Source of the DNA: Ulota crispa
Lineage: Eukaryota > Streptophyta > Bryopsida > Orthotrichales > Orthotrichaceae
Assembly (NCBI GenBank): GCA_963920765.1
Contig: OY987245.1
Coordinates: 5,100,727 to 5,164,726, forward strand
Length of the DNA: 64,000 nucleotides
Direction: 5' to 3'
Part shown: piece by piece, positions 35,385-46,247 of the stretch
How the letters are laid out: each line of letters starts with the position of its first letter
Position numbering within the stretch: position 1 is the stretch's first letter
Program-made: the position numbers and the translations under genes
Notes under the pieces: generated by a model
Seen by the model: the letters and a program-made list of their open reading frames with translations, nothing else
What the model was told of the DNA's origin: nothing
Databases searched by the model: none

Positions 35385-35545
35385 GGCGCCACGGGCCTTG
35401 CAGGCGCTGCGGGCTTGTCAGGGCCAGTAGACAGCCTGCTCGTCGGCGCTGCGGACCTATCAGAACTGCTAGGACTTGCCGGGCGGGCCCAGGCAGTGAG
35501 CCCCGCTCCGCCACCCGGCAACCCGATGCCGGCTGGCAGCTGCGA
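35385..35545. other. Anomalous GC-rich sequence against the assembly gap
   Basis: About 160 bp of very GC-rich sequence (repeating GGCGCTGCGG-like words) directly before the N run, unlike the rest of the retroelement. It does not read as the expected link between protease and RT. It could be a misassembly end, contamination or a small insertion. Confidence 0.5.
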
Positions 35546-35745
35546 NNNNNNNNNNNNNNNNNNNNNNNNNNNNNNNNNNNNNNNNNNNNNNNNNNNNNNN
35601 NNNNNNNNNNNNNNNNNNNNNNNNNNNNNNNNNNNNNNNNNNNNNNNNNNNNNNNNNNNNNNNNNNNNNNNNNNNNNNNNNNNNNNNNNNNNNNNNNNNN
35701 NNNNNNNNNNNNNNNNNNNNNNNNNNNNNNNNNNNNNNNNNNNNN
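35546..35745. other. Assembly gap, 200 N
   Basis: Exactly 200 undetermined bases, so the length is probably a placeholder. It removes the N-terminal part of reverse transcriptase. Confidence 0.99.
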
Positions 35746-36354
35746 AAGAAAGATGGTTCCATCAGAGTTTGCGTGGATTATCAAAATTTGAATAAAGTCA
35801 CAATCCAAAATCGCTACCCGTTACCCCTTATTCCGGAGCTCACAGACCGGTTGGTGGGAGCAAAGATTTTCACTAAGTTGGATATAAGACAGGCGTACCA
35901 CCAAGTGCATATGGCATTGAGATATGAGTTCAAAATGGCATTCAAGATACGGTATGGGTTGTTTAAGTATTTAGTGATGCCTTTTAGATTAACCAATGCG
36001 CCTGCCCAATTTCAATTTTACATATAAGAGATCTTTGGAGATCTATTGGACATTTCCGTAATAATATATTTGGACGACATCCTCATTTTTTCAAAAGATC
36101 TGGAAGAACATGTACGAGTCATGCGGGAAGTTCTTCAACGATTGGAGAAACATGGAATTTATGTTAAGGAATTAAAGTGTCAGTTTCATTGTCAATCTGT
36201 TGAGTTTTTAGGAATGGTGGTGTCTGCTAAAGAGTTGAAAATGTGCCAGGACAAGGTTCAAACCATTAAAGATTGGCCCACACCAAAAACCATGAAGAAA
36301 GTGCAAGCATTCTTTGGCTTTGCCAATTTTTATCGGCGTTTTATATGTGATTAA
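35746..36354 (+). pseudogene. Pol: reverse transcriptase, decayed
   Basis: RNA-dependent DNA polymerase. After the gap the frame resumes at [17 protein letters not shown], then [13 protein letters not shown], the [15 protein letters not shown] region and the catalytic box YLDD (36067-36078). The thumb side ends with FFGFANFYRRFI. Stops at 36025-36027 and 36352-36354; the YLDD aspartates are intact. The domain order and the YLDD box are diagnostic of Ty3/gypsy. Confidence 0.88.
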
Positions 36355-36880
36355 TCTAGAATTGCCGTTCCTCTTATCATGCTGACAAAAAAGGATAAAA
36401 AATTTGAATGGACTATAGAAGTGGACCGAGCTTTCATGGAACTTTGAATAAGATTTCTCCAAGCACCGGTATTGCTCCACCCTAATTTTGAACGACCCTT
36501 CATTGTAGAGGCGGATGCACCCGTTGTGGCAACAGGAGCTATTCTTTCGCAGCACGGGGATGATAGGCATCTCTATCCTTGTACGTTCCGTAGTTCAAAG
36601 ATGTCTCCAGCAGAACAAAACTATGATATCTATGATAAAGAGCTCTTAAGTATAATTTTGGCGTTTCAAAACTGGCGGATATATTTGGAAGGATCACCGA
36701 ATCAAACCCGGATATTCTGGGACTACAAAAATTTGGAGTATTTTCTTATTACAAAACAGTTAAACCGATGCCAAGCTCGATGATCTGAATTCCTATCTGC
36801 TTTTAACTTTGAAATTTACCAGCGGGCAGGATCGCTATATGAAAGGGCAGACATTTTTTCTAGACAAGTGGATATCACCG
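36355..36880 (+). pseudogene. Pol: RNase H domain, decayed
   Basis: Would degrade the RNA strand of the RNA-DNA hybrid. Recognised by FIVEADAPVVATGAILSQ, then KMSPAEQNYDIYDKELLSI and the NLEYFLITK region, in the RT frame. The first catalytic position reads E-A-D, where relatives have a D-A-S-type motif. In-frame stops near 36445 and at 36781-36783. Confidence 0.8.
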
Positions 36881-37830
36881 ATAGACAAAATAAAGAGAAT
36901 CGACCCTTACTGCGATTAGCTGCGCTTGAATTTCATGAACCGGTATGGGTAGATGTACAGATTATAAAACGATTTAAGACAGCGTTGCAAAAGGATGCCA
37001 CACTACAACCACTATTGTCATTTTTCAAAGACAATTCCAATCAACCTCTCCGAGATATACGATGACAATTTCAAAGATACACGTTGGATGATAGAATCCT
37101 TCGCTTTAAAGATTTGATATATGTACTAGACGATGAGGAACTCAAGCGGCAAATTTTGCGATCTCGGCATGATACACCAGCCACGGGACACCAAGGGAGA
37201 GCTAAAGCTTTGGATTTGATTAGCCGAATTTTTTATTGGCTCACATTAAACCGCTATGTTCACCGGTACGTTGAGAAATGTGACTTGTGTCAACGGTCGA
37301 AATCAACTCACCATCCTAGATATGAACTAATGCAACCCATTCCGGCCGGTCATGTACCGTGGAAAAGAATTTTTACCAATTTCATAGTAAAATTATCAAA
37401 TAGCAGTGGACAATGACTCTATTATGGTGGTGGTTGATAAAAACACAAAACTAGGCCACTTTATTCCTACAAAGGAAACGGTTACCTCCAACGAGACCGC
37501 TTCATTATATCTACATAATATTTGAAAGCTTCATGGCATATCGAAGTAGGTAATTTCGGATCGTGGGCCAATTTTTGTCTCTAAGTTCATGAGAAGACTT
37601 TGCGAACTCCTTAGGATTTAGCCATCTCCAACTACGGCTTTTCATCCTCAGGCGGACGGGCAAACCAAAAGGGTAAATCAAGTGCTTGAGCAATTTCTTT
37701 GAACTTTCACTACAATCCGGCAAGATGATTGGGCCGATCTCCTCCCAATAGCGGAATTTGCGTATAACAACGCAAGTCATTCTACAATAGGGTTCTCTCC
37801 TTTCTATGCCATTTATGGTTATCATCCGAC
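36881..37830 (+). pseudogene. Pol: integrase, frameshifted, catalytic Glu lost
   Basis: Would insert the cDNA into the genome. The N-terminal zinc finger H-x6-H...C-x2-C is intact (His 37168 and 37189, Cys 37279 and 37288). A frameshift near 37412 moves the reading by one base. The core then shows SIMVVVDK, VISDRGP and HPQADGQTKRVNQ. The third catalytic residue, normally Glu in QTE, is Lys (codon 37667-37669). Stops occur in NI-stop-KLHG, SK-stop-VISD, RI-stop-PS and QFL-stop-TFT. Confidence 0.85.
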
Positions 37831-38425
37831 ATTTTTGATTTCTACACCAACCACATCTATAGCGCCTGCGGCGGAGGAACGAGTGCAACACTTACAACAA
37901 GTCCACAAAAGACTTAAGGTCATGATAAAAATTGCAGGGGAGGACGCCAAACGCAACTATAATTGCGAGGTACAATTACAACCAACATTTCAAATAGGCA
38001 AAAAGGTTCTTCTTCGGCACGATAATATAACAACAACGGAGTCGTCTCGGAAATTGGTCCCAAAGTTTTTGGGACCATTTACAGTAATTGTTAAACTCTC
38101 CAATGTTGTTTATCGCTTACAATTACCAAAAACATTGCAGATTTGTGATGTGTTCCATATCTCCTTGCTTGAAAGATATTGTCATGATTCTAATCCGGGA
38201 CGACGCCAATTACCACCCCCACCGATTACCACTTCTGATAGAGATGTTGAATGGGAAGTTCACAAAGTTCTTAATTCACGGATTTTTGGTCGAGGAAGAA
38301 GATTGCAATATCTAGTCTCTTGAGAGGGCTACGGACCAGAAGAGAATTCTTGGAAGCCGGCGGCAAATTTAGAAAATGCACCACTAGCGGTGGCAAAGTT
38401 CATAAGAAGCACCTTGGGGCGCTGA
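37831..38425 (+). pseudogene. Pol C-terminus: GPF/Y module and chromodomain
   Basis: Continues the integrase frame. LVPKFLGPFTVIVKL is the GPF/Y module, followed by VFHISLLERY. The chromodomain starts about 38248 (VEWEVHKVLNSR, LQYLVS-stop-EGYGPEENSW, AKFIRSTLG) and ends at TGA 38423-38425. Chromodomains steer integration toward particular histone marks. One tryptophan of the aromatic cage region is now a stop (TGA 38321-38323). Confidence 0.88.
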
Positions 38426-38451
38426 CACTGAACCATAAGAAAACTCTACCT

Positions 38452-38465
38452 AAGAAGAAGGATAA
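38452..38465 (+). promoter_or_regulatory. Polypurine tract
   Basis: AAGAAGAAGGATAA immediately before the 3' LTR; would prime second-strand DNA synthesis. It is interrupted by a T near its end. Confidence 0.6.
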
Positions 38466-38689
38466 TGTTACGAATTAGTTCGTAATGACGGTTACGTTTG
38501 TTAGAGGTTGGTTTCCTTTCCTCTTTCCTTCTTAAACCAAGTGAGGAAGTTTGTTCCTCACTTGACATTTTGCTTAATACAATAGAATACTTTCAATGTC
38601 ACCTTTGCGTCTTTTAGTGTTTGTTTCTACATTAGGTTATGGTCTCAAAATTAGAAAGGAATGTCGACTCTTGATCTTGTATCGTAACA
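38466..38689 (+). repeat. 3' LTR (224 bp)
   Basis: Same length as the 5' LTR with about 14 substitutions by eye and no indels. The self-complementary segment ACTTGACATT is conserved at 38560-38569 and the hairpin upstream of it is intact. Confidence 0.95.
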
Positions 38690-38710
38690 CAATGGGTGCT
38701 TCCACCTTAG

Positions 38711-39588
38711 TGCATTTAGGTTGTCCCACACAAGTTTTTTTGACATTTTTCTCTTTATAAATATTTATTGATACGACAATAATTTTCATCAATAATTAGT
38801 ACAATAAACAACTTTTAGAAGGGCTTGGCAACAATAATAAAGTTGCAAAATGACTAACTGGCAACATCCGTGTTATAAACCATGTGAAATCCTAGCATCT
38901 AAAGAGTTGCATGCACTTCCAAGTGGCCAAGCTATGAGTCATGAGATAACTTTCCAAGGTAAAGCAACCTAATTGTTGAGGCAACATAAATGCACTATTT
39001 ACTAATTAGTGTAGGTTGTTTTGGCAATTAGGTTGTCTTACATTGAAAAGTTACATAGTGACTCATTGCTTGCTTGGCCACTTGGAAGCACATGCAACTT
39101 TCTAGATGTTAAGACTTCACATGGTTTACAACAAACGCCATATTTGTTAATTTGGGAAGAAACCCCAATTATGGGAATAAACTAGGTTTAAGGTGATCAC
39201 CTTAAACCAAGCTTTAGGTTTAAGCATTATTATTATTTTTTTTGGTACATGTGTCCTCACTTGAGAGGAGGAGTTTGCAAGGGACAAAATCTCAATGGCT
39301 TAGACCAAATTTGACACTTTTGAATCTGGCATTTAAACGCTGGAAAACAAATGTTGGATTTAAGTGAAGTACAGTACAACTTGGGAATATGGTTTTCCCA
39401 ACTTACCAAATATGGCGTTATTATGGATGTTGGCTAGTTAATTTTATAAAGCCTTGTTGTTGTTGCCAAGCCCTTCTACAATTTATTTGTTATTTATTGT
39501 AGTAATTATTGATGAACTACCGTAATATCAGGAAGTATTTGTATAATATAAAATGTCAAAAAAACTAGTGCGGGGCAACCTAAATGCA
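38711..39588. repeat. Long foldback element with nested family B MITE
   Basis: Ends TGCATTTAGGTTGTCCCACA and the inverse of TGCATTTAGGTTGCCCCGCA. The arms continue (GTTTTTTTGACATTTT, GAAGGGCTTGGCAACAA) and a second inverted pair lies inside (GCATGCACTTCCAAGTGGCC and its inverse). The centre holds a family B foldback (39134-39419). No target duplication read; superfamily unknown. Confidence 0.65.
39134..39419. repeat. Foldback MITE, family B, nested
   Basis: Ends AACGCCATATTTGTTAATTT and the inverse ACCAAATATGGCGTT, inside the foldback 38711-39588. Confidence 0.55.
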
Positions 39589-39724
39589 ATACTTTGTGTA
39601 GCTAATAACCATCATTTACCATTTTTAGTCCAGTTTTTCATGTGTTGAAGTTGGATATTCTTTATATTTATACTATTTTCAAAAAAAATTGGGCTAATCC
39701 ATAACATTCAGTAGCACTCCTACA

Positions 39725-40035
39725 ATGTGCCCTCCCTCCAAGAGATGGTGTGGAATATTCCACGCCATTTCATCCACCAGATGAAATGGTGCGGAATATT
39801 CTACACCCATCTTTAGCTATGGGGACACTCGGCTGAATTTGTCAAAGAGTTTATGAAAGAGTTTAGTGCACATACATCAATATGGGGGCCAACCATGTCA
39901 AGAGATAAATAAATAACTAAATAAATAAATAAATAAACTTTTTTTTTTAATCCGGATGAAATTCATGGATGATACGTGAAGAGAGGGAAAGGCAGCCTCT
40001 CTTCAGGCTACAGGCTACTGAATGTTATGTCTTGC
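39725..40035. repeat. Dispersed repeat F, copy 2
   Basis: Direct copy of 32115-32455 with the same internal order. The hairpin here is imperfect (GGTGTGGAATATTCCACGCC). The AAAT run differs in length. The retrotransposon lies between the two copies. Confidence 0.75.
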
Positions 40036-40520
40036 GCACTATTCTACCCCCTAAGAAAGGCTTACTGCGTACCTTGAAATGCATGCAAATAAGGGGAAAA
40101 ACTGGATAGAGACATCCACTTATTTGTAGTAATAAATTCATCCCTGAATTCACCTAAATTTATGATTGTAACTTTATTCCCAAATATTATCAAATCTGAT
40201 ATCATTGAGAGCAATATGGCATTTCTTTTCAATGGTAGGTGCTAGAGTAGCTGGTGAAAAATCGAGGTAATACTCTAACTAAAGAAAATTATAAAAAAGA
40301 ACAATTGTTTGGAGACAATGGAGCTAAGTATCTTAGAACGTTTCTACTAAGAAAACTTTATCACCACCTAAAGTTTTGACGCTGGAATTACAAGCCGGGT
40401 CGCTTGTTTGCCTCCACATCTTCATATCAGTAAATTTACTCTTAATAGAAACCTACCACTAGCTCATAGCGCCCCTAAACAATTTATGGACTTATGGTGC
40501 AAACGTTGTTTCTCTCATGA
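40036..40520. other. Intergenic DNA, nothing recognised
   Basis: AT-rich with no supported gene or repeat end. Confidence 0.5.
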
Positions 40521-41193
40521 TTGACCCCTCAAGGCCCATGCACTTTCCCGAGTATCTCAGAATCTGTTCTTGGATCTGTTCTTGGATGAACAAAATGTCA
40601 ACATTTTGATAAGTTGCATCTAGTTTTTTTTAAATTGTAACCATACAAATTCAAACTAGATATGTTAAAGATCTCATAGCAAAAGAAAACACTACAGTAT
40701 CTCTTATGAATTAATAGATTATTACATTTGTTCAAGAGGATGTTAAAAATGTGAAAGTGATTTGAAGTCTTTCAATCCTCTTTTTACATCTCATATTTAA
40801 AATTGAGGACACCAAAAAAATATGAGTACATAAAGTACAACATTTATAACCCTAATGGCTTAATCAATTTACAGCTTCTTAAAATCTACTCTGTAACTTT
40901 TTAAATTAAGTTTCTAATGTGATTGCTTCTCCAAGTTCTAGTGTACTTTAGGCTCATTTCAAAAAAATCTCAACACTAGAAAGTGAAGATTTGCAATGGA
41001 CACCCTTGCACAAAATCTTAAATAAAAAAATCATAATTAATCATTTTTAAAATCGGACTTTTGATACTAAAACAAGACTTCAACAAAAACTTAAAAGAAA
41101 AAAATCATGGCAATTAATCATAAAAAAAATTTAAGCATCCCAAATTACAAACAAAGAGAGACAGTTTTGGTTCCCTTTGCATTCAGGGATTAA
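40521..41193. mobile_element. TTAA-family element, first in a chain of four
   Basis: Left end TTGACCCCTCAAGGCCCATG (TTAA decayed to TTGA), right end CATTCAGGGATTAA. Homologous to 17464-18118. Its right TTAA (41190-41193) is shared with the next element. Confidence 0.55.
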
Positions 41194-41964
41194 CCCCTGA
41201 GCGCCCAAAGTTTAACTGCGATTGAAGGAGGGTTTTAGAGGTCCTGTCGAGGAAACTGTACGCGTGTTCTCGAAAATGAGATCCACGATAACTCACGGCT
41301 GAAAGTGGTAGTGGGTTTGGGTCTCCACTAATAGAATAAAATTGTACATGTTTCTATCGGTCACGGCAAAAGATTATAGCAGTCAAAACATAGTTGATCA
41401 TGAGAGGGAGCTACAAAATATGGGCAGTTGTGAATTCGAGATGGATGTATGAGAGGGAGAAGCTGAAGTTGGGATTAGGATTTCAAGCAAGGTCTACTGC
41501 ACAGAAGTACCTACTGGCTTGCCAATTTGAGTTTCTTCATAACAAGGGGAACATTGCACAAAATTGCCTTCAATATGCATGCCCCGGAGCATTCAAGGAA
41601 CTCAGGACCGGGAGAGGTACAAGGAATGACTGACACGGTGGCCTGGCCAGCCTATAAGATGTAGTCATCAGTGCAACTTTCGATCTCCCGCGCAAATTCC
41701 CAACAAAAAAGGACCCTGTGACCGGCGGTCCCCAGTTGTCTCGGTCACTGAAACAGTGGAAGGCTAAACCACCTCATGAATGTGACCCAAAATCTGAAGT
41801 ACTACTATGTTCTAAACATGTGACCCCACTTGGTTCCATTACACACCCTACCCCCTAGGCTGCGGTACACTCATTAGTGCAATACTAGAACATTTCAGCA
41901 ACAGAGACCTGTTTTTTTAATTCGGAGCGAAAGGAATCCGTCGATGCGGCGCCCAGGGGGTTAA
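41190..41964. mobile_element. TTAA-family element, second in the chain, GC-richer cargo
   Basis: Starts TTAACCCCTGAGCGCCCAAA and ends GGCGCCCAGGGGGTTAA. The interior is less AT-rich than in other copies and holds a 79-codon plus-strand ORF (41394-41633) with no recognised domain. The GCGCCC ends match 9528-9767 and 49075-49757. Confidence 0.65.
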
Positions 41965-42893
41965 CCCCTACAGGACTGAGCCATTTTTTCAGTGAAAAAT
42001 CACTCAAAACTGTCCTTTTTGGAGGTTAGTAAGAAGGTATTTTTGTTTGAAAACTTGGGAAATCCAACCATAGGATCTTGCCCTAGACTGGATTAGGTAC
42101 TTGTGGAAAAAAATCAAGTCATTCTAGATGGACATGAGTGAGATATTTACATCTAAAGTGAAAAGAAAAGTTTTCTTTCAAGTTGCCCCAATATTTCAGA
42201 AGCCTTTGACCATTCTTACATGAAAATAATTGCTCTATGCAACTTTGTGCTTTATTTTTCCCATTTAGAAGATCAAGTTAGCTATGTGTGGGAGAATTTT
42301 CAAATCAATTGGAACTACACAACACATGGGAAAAATCACTAAGTAAAAAGAAGTAGAGAATGAGTCAAATCACTAAATTGTTAAGAATTTAATTATTAAA
42401 ATGAATTATGCAAATCCTAATGGTCAAAATGTTGTGATAAACAATCCACTTCTTTTGGTTTAATTTTTTTCCCAAAATATTGAAAACTGAGTAAAGCAAA
42501 GGACTTCAAAGTTTATTTTAGAGTAGAGAATCCATAATTGCCCCAAACAAGAACTCATAACTTTGATCTCATTGATTGAAATTGAATGATTCAAAGCTTC
42601 TCACCTATAAAAAAATCTAAAGAACCAATTTCAAATTTTAATTTAGAAAAATTTTAATTTTAAAAGAAGTTTTTGGGCTGCCTGCGCGGGCAGTCTTCCC
42701 CAAATTTTCATAAATTCATGCATAATTTCTTGATCAAATGTCAAAATGAAGAAAAAATTAGATGCGCACATAGATCTTTGAATTCCCCACCTTCCACAAA
42801 AGTTTCAAAAAATCACACAAAGTAGCTTATTCAAAAGTACATGCCCGAACTCTCACCTATCCCTCGAAGGGACAACAATCCTTTAGGGGTTAA
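41961..42893. mobile_element. TTAA-family element, third in the chain
   Basis: Starts TTAACCCCTACAGGACTGAG and ends AATCCTTTAGGGGTTAA. It is an inverted homologue of 45332-46247 over most of its length (AAATTGTTAAGAATTTAATT and the GGTTTAATTTTTTTCCCAAA region). Confidence 0.7.
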
Positions 42894-42970
42894 CCCCTCA
42901 ACCCCAAAGGGGCAAAAATTTTGCTCCTTTTCAGTGTATTATGAAAAAGAGAGGGGCGTCGAGGGGTTAA
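42890..42970. mobile_element. Miniature TTAA-family element, fourth in the chain
   Basis: 81 bp including both TTAA copies. Starts TTAACCCCTCAACCCCAAAG and ends GGGCGTCGAGGGGTTAA. Confidence 0.6.
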
Positions 42971-44019
42971 GGGCCAACCAAGGTGGATTTTACTTTATTC
43001 TTCAGTTGCTTTAGTCTTAAAAGTACGTTCGATTTTGTGATCCGTCCTTGTTCTTATTGCATGGGCTCCCTTCAAATTTTCTAGTATGATGTTGCCATTG
43101 CTCTGGTAGACGTGCATGTTGTTTGAATTGTTGTTTTGGAGTTGGTGCTAACCGTTGCCTTGTAATCTATGTGTTTCGTTCGAGTCTTTTTTTTTGTTGT
43201 AGTACTATGTTTTCCTACGCAATGAATTCTCTTTCATTTGTGTCAAAAAAAATGTATATCGATATATTTGTTTATAAATAAGTGGGAGCTCCCTCCATGT
43301 TTGCCCTTTTTAAAAATCTTTTAGAACTTTGAGGTAGATTGTAAGAATAAAGGGTGAGCGTTCCCCTCCAATTGCCATGTACGTCTAGCTTATGCAAATT
43401 GAGTGGCTATATATATATATATATATCAAACAACCAACTAGAAGTCCTCTGTTATACAAAATGAAAGAAAAGTCAAGCCATTCTTTATTTAGGCATTTTA
43501 TGAATTGTAAAAGAAAATATCACGTTATACAGAAATATCACCTCCACCAAACCCTGCTAATTTAGAGGGGCTAGTTGAAAAAAATTACCAGGATTTTCTT
43601 CCATGGCTCTTATAAATTCAGAGTAGGTCACGTGTTTTTAATTTTCAAATGGTAAGAGAAATTGGCTGAAATCATCCACATATACACTATCATCTGTAAC
43701 CTCGGGTATTATAAGCAAATCCCATCCAAATATTGGTGAATTAAGGTCTTTCTGATTGAGATTTGGTGGTGTATTCTACTGCTTCCATCCATTTTTGTTA
43801 GTATGTAGCAGCCTTCCTTTTTTGGGCAGTTCTTTTAATTAAAAGCACAAGAAATATTTACTAGAATATTTGGCAACATGTTCTTCTAGTGGATGAAACG
43901 GTAAATTGCTCCACTATCTTGAGATGATTCCCCTCTTTTTGGATGAGCATGGACTATTTTTAGTAATTAATAGCGAGTTTTCATCCATATTTTGGATAAG
44001 GCAACCATGTCCATAGATG
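42971..44019. other. Intergenic DNA, nothing recognised
   Basis: AT-rich, with a short (AT)n run at about 43410-43426. No gene supported. Confidence 0.5.
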
Positions 44020-44900
44020 TACAGTACCAGGCAAGCATGAATTGTCCGGTGCCTTGTTGATGTTCAAAGAACTTTGCATAATACATAGTAAAATTGGGTT
44101 TTTGTTGTTTTGAATCATAAATATTGATTCTCATGCAATCCCAATCAAGCATACCAAATTTTGATTCCACAAAACCAAATCCTTAATTTTGGTGAATTTT
44201 TTGTATTAAATTCATGATTTTACATGGAATTTGATTGAAGAAAATTGGTGACGAATTTCTGAGATTTGATTGCATGGATGTGTAGGGCTCTAGGCATCCA
44301 TATAGGCATCTTTCCTTCTAACAAGCATTTCCAAAAAATGTTCCTAAATTTCTTCTATAACGGTTTCAATGTTGAGATGAACATGTTCAAATTTTGTAAA
44401 ATAAATATTTCTTTATGACAATCAAATTTTGTTATTTGACTCATACACTACAACTGAATTTGTACCTTTGATCATGAAAATATGTTTACTTAGCCAAAAG
44501 CTAGATTAAAACAAAAATATATAATTTACAAATTTTGGTCCTACCACAACCCACATTGTACTCTTTGTCAATCATAATTTTGTTACTTAGAGGCATTTGT
44601 TACAACATGAAAAAAGGTGCATATAGATGTTTCCAACACATCCATGCAATCAAATCTCAAAAATTCATCACCAATTTTCTTCAATCAAATTTCTTGTAAA
44701 ACCATGAATTTAGTACAAAATAATTCACCAAAAATAGGGTTTTGGTTTTTTGGAATTGAAATTTGGTATACTTGGTTGGGATTGCATAAGAATCAATATT
44801 TATGATTAAAAACAACAAAAACTCAATTTTACTATGTGGTATGCAAAGTTCTTTAAATGCCAACAATGGAGGGGACGATTCATGGTTGCCAGGTACTGTA
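44020..44900. mobile_element. Long foldback element with TA flanks
   Basis: Termini CAGTACCAGGCAAGCATGAA and the inverse TTCATGGTTGCCAGGTACTG, flanked by TA. Arms of about 280 bp remain strongly inverted-repetitive (GATTTGATTGCATGGATGTG and its inverse near the centre). CAG...CTG with TA suggests pogo/Tc1-mariner type. ORFs at 43967-44170 and 44617-44866 are arm sequence. Confidence 0.65.
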
Positions 44901-45331
44901 CATAGCTTCTCACTCTAGCAAAGATAGTTCTTTACATTGCCCAAACCAAATGGGGAAAAAAAATGTTGGCATGTTTTTTTACGATATGCTAATATATACA
45001 TAATGGTAGAAAAAGTGAAAGTCCCAGAACATATTGTTTTTCCCAATTTACCTAATATGATATTTTGTCTCCTTTCTTGACATGGGTCCACATTCATGAC
45101 ATGAAAACACGTCCAACAAGTGTTTGGAAGAAATACGTTAAGGAATCACATTCTCTCAAATGACTCGTATTCTCATTTCAAACAACCCAGAAGGTTGTTC
45201 CATATGACGCCCAAGAGATGGCAATGATCATGTGGGACCTTGCAGGTAGTGGGATTTTGAAAAAAAAAAAAAGACTTTTGGTTTGTATTTATGTTTTTTA
45301 TTCATATTCATTTACTTTGATGTTTTTTTTG
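44901..45331. other. Intergenic DNA
   Basis: A possible lone family B right end (CCCAATTTACCTAATATGAT) at about 45040-45060. No gene. Confidence 0.4.
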
Positions 45332-46247
45332 TTAACTCCTAAAGGACCATTGTCCTTTTGGGGATAAGTTGGACTCTGGGCATGTACCTACGGCTAAATT
45401 ACTTAGTGTTATTTTTTAAGAATTTTACTGGAGGTAGGGAATTCAAAGATCTATGTGGGAATCTAATTTTTTCTTCATTTTGACATTTGATCAAGAAGTT
45501 ATGCATGAATTTATGAAAATTTGGGGAGGATTGCCCATCCGAGCAGCCCAAAAACTTTTTTAAAATTTACATTTTTAAAAAATAAAATTTTGAATTAGGT
45601 TCTTTAGATTTTTTTATAAATGGGAAGCTTTGAATCATTCAATTTCAATCAATGAGATCAAAGTTATGAGGAGTTCTTGTTTGGAGGCAATTATGGATTC
45701 TCTACTCTAAAATAAACTTTGAAGTCCTTTATTTTAGTCAATTGTCAACGTTTTGGAAAAAAATTAAACCAAAGGAAGTAGACTGTTTATCACAACATTA
45801 TGACCGTTGGGATTTGCATAATTCGTTTTAATAATTAAATTCTTAACAATTTAGTGATTTGATTCATTCTCTACTTCTTTTTACTTACTATTTTTTCCCA
45901 TGTGTTGTATAGTTCCAATTGATTTGAAAATTCTCCCACACATACCTAACTTGATCTCTTACATGGAAAAAATAAAGTGTAACTTTGGGTAGAGCAATTT
46001 TTTGTTATAAGAGTGATCAAAGGCTTTTGAAATTTGTGGGCAACATGGAAAAAAACTTTTTCTTTTCACTTTTGATGAAAATATCTTACTCCTCTCCATA
46101 TGGAATGAGCTGATTTTATTCCCAGAAGTACCGCTTCTAGTCTGAAACAAGACCATATGGTTTGATTTCCCAAAAACAAAACATAAAATCTTTTTACAAA
46201 CTTTAGTGATATTCACAGAAAAAAGGGCTAGGTCCTTTAGGGGTTAA
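45332..46247. mobile_element. TTAA-family element (916 bp)
   Basis: Starts TTAACTCCTAAAGGACC and ends TAGGTCCTTTAGGGGTTAA. Inverted homologue of 41961-42893. The minus-strand 85-codon ORF inside has no recognised domain. Confidence 0.7.

Larger units (their letters stand above)
32879..38689 (+). mobile_element. Full-length, inactivated Ty3/gypsy chromovirus
   Basis: A 5.8-kb LTR retrotransposon flanked by the 5-bp duplication CAATG (32874-32878 and 38690-38694). LTRs are 224 bp, starting TGTTACGAA and ending CGTAACA. Order on the plus strand: gag with a zinc knuckle, protease, reverse transcriptase, RNase H, integrase, chromodomain. Integrase after RT and a C-terminal chromodomain define a Ty3/gypsy chromovirus. 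The Gag and RT sequences recall Tf1/Tcn1-type elements rather than the common angiosperm CRM/Tekay/Reina clades (inference from memory of the families). About 14 LTR differences by eye (about 6%), many in-frame stops, one frameshift in integrase and a 200-N gap between protease and RT. It cannot produce an intact Gag or Pol. Confidence 0.92.

Noticed and set aside
35184-35808. 203-codon and opposite-strand ORFs spanning the N gap
   Set aside because: Their length comes from undetermined bases; only the part after the gap reads as RT.
41394-41633. 79-codon ORF in a TTAA element as its transposase
   Set aside because: Too short, with no DDE-type or zinc-finger motif, and not present in sister copies.
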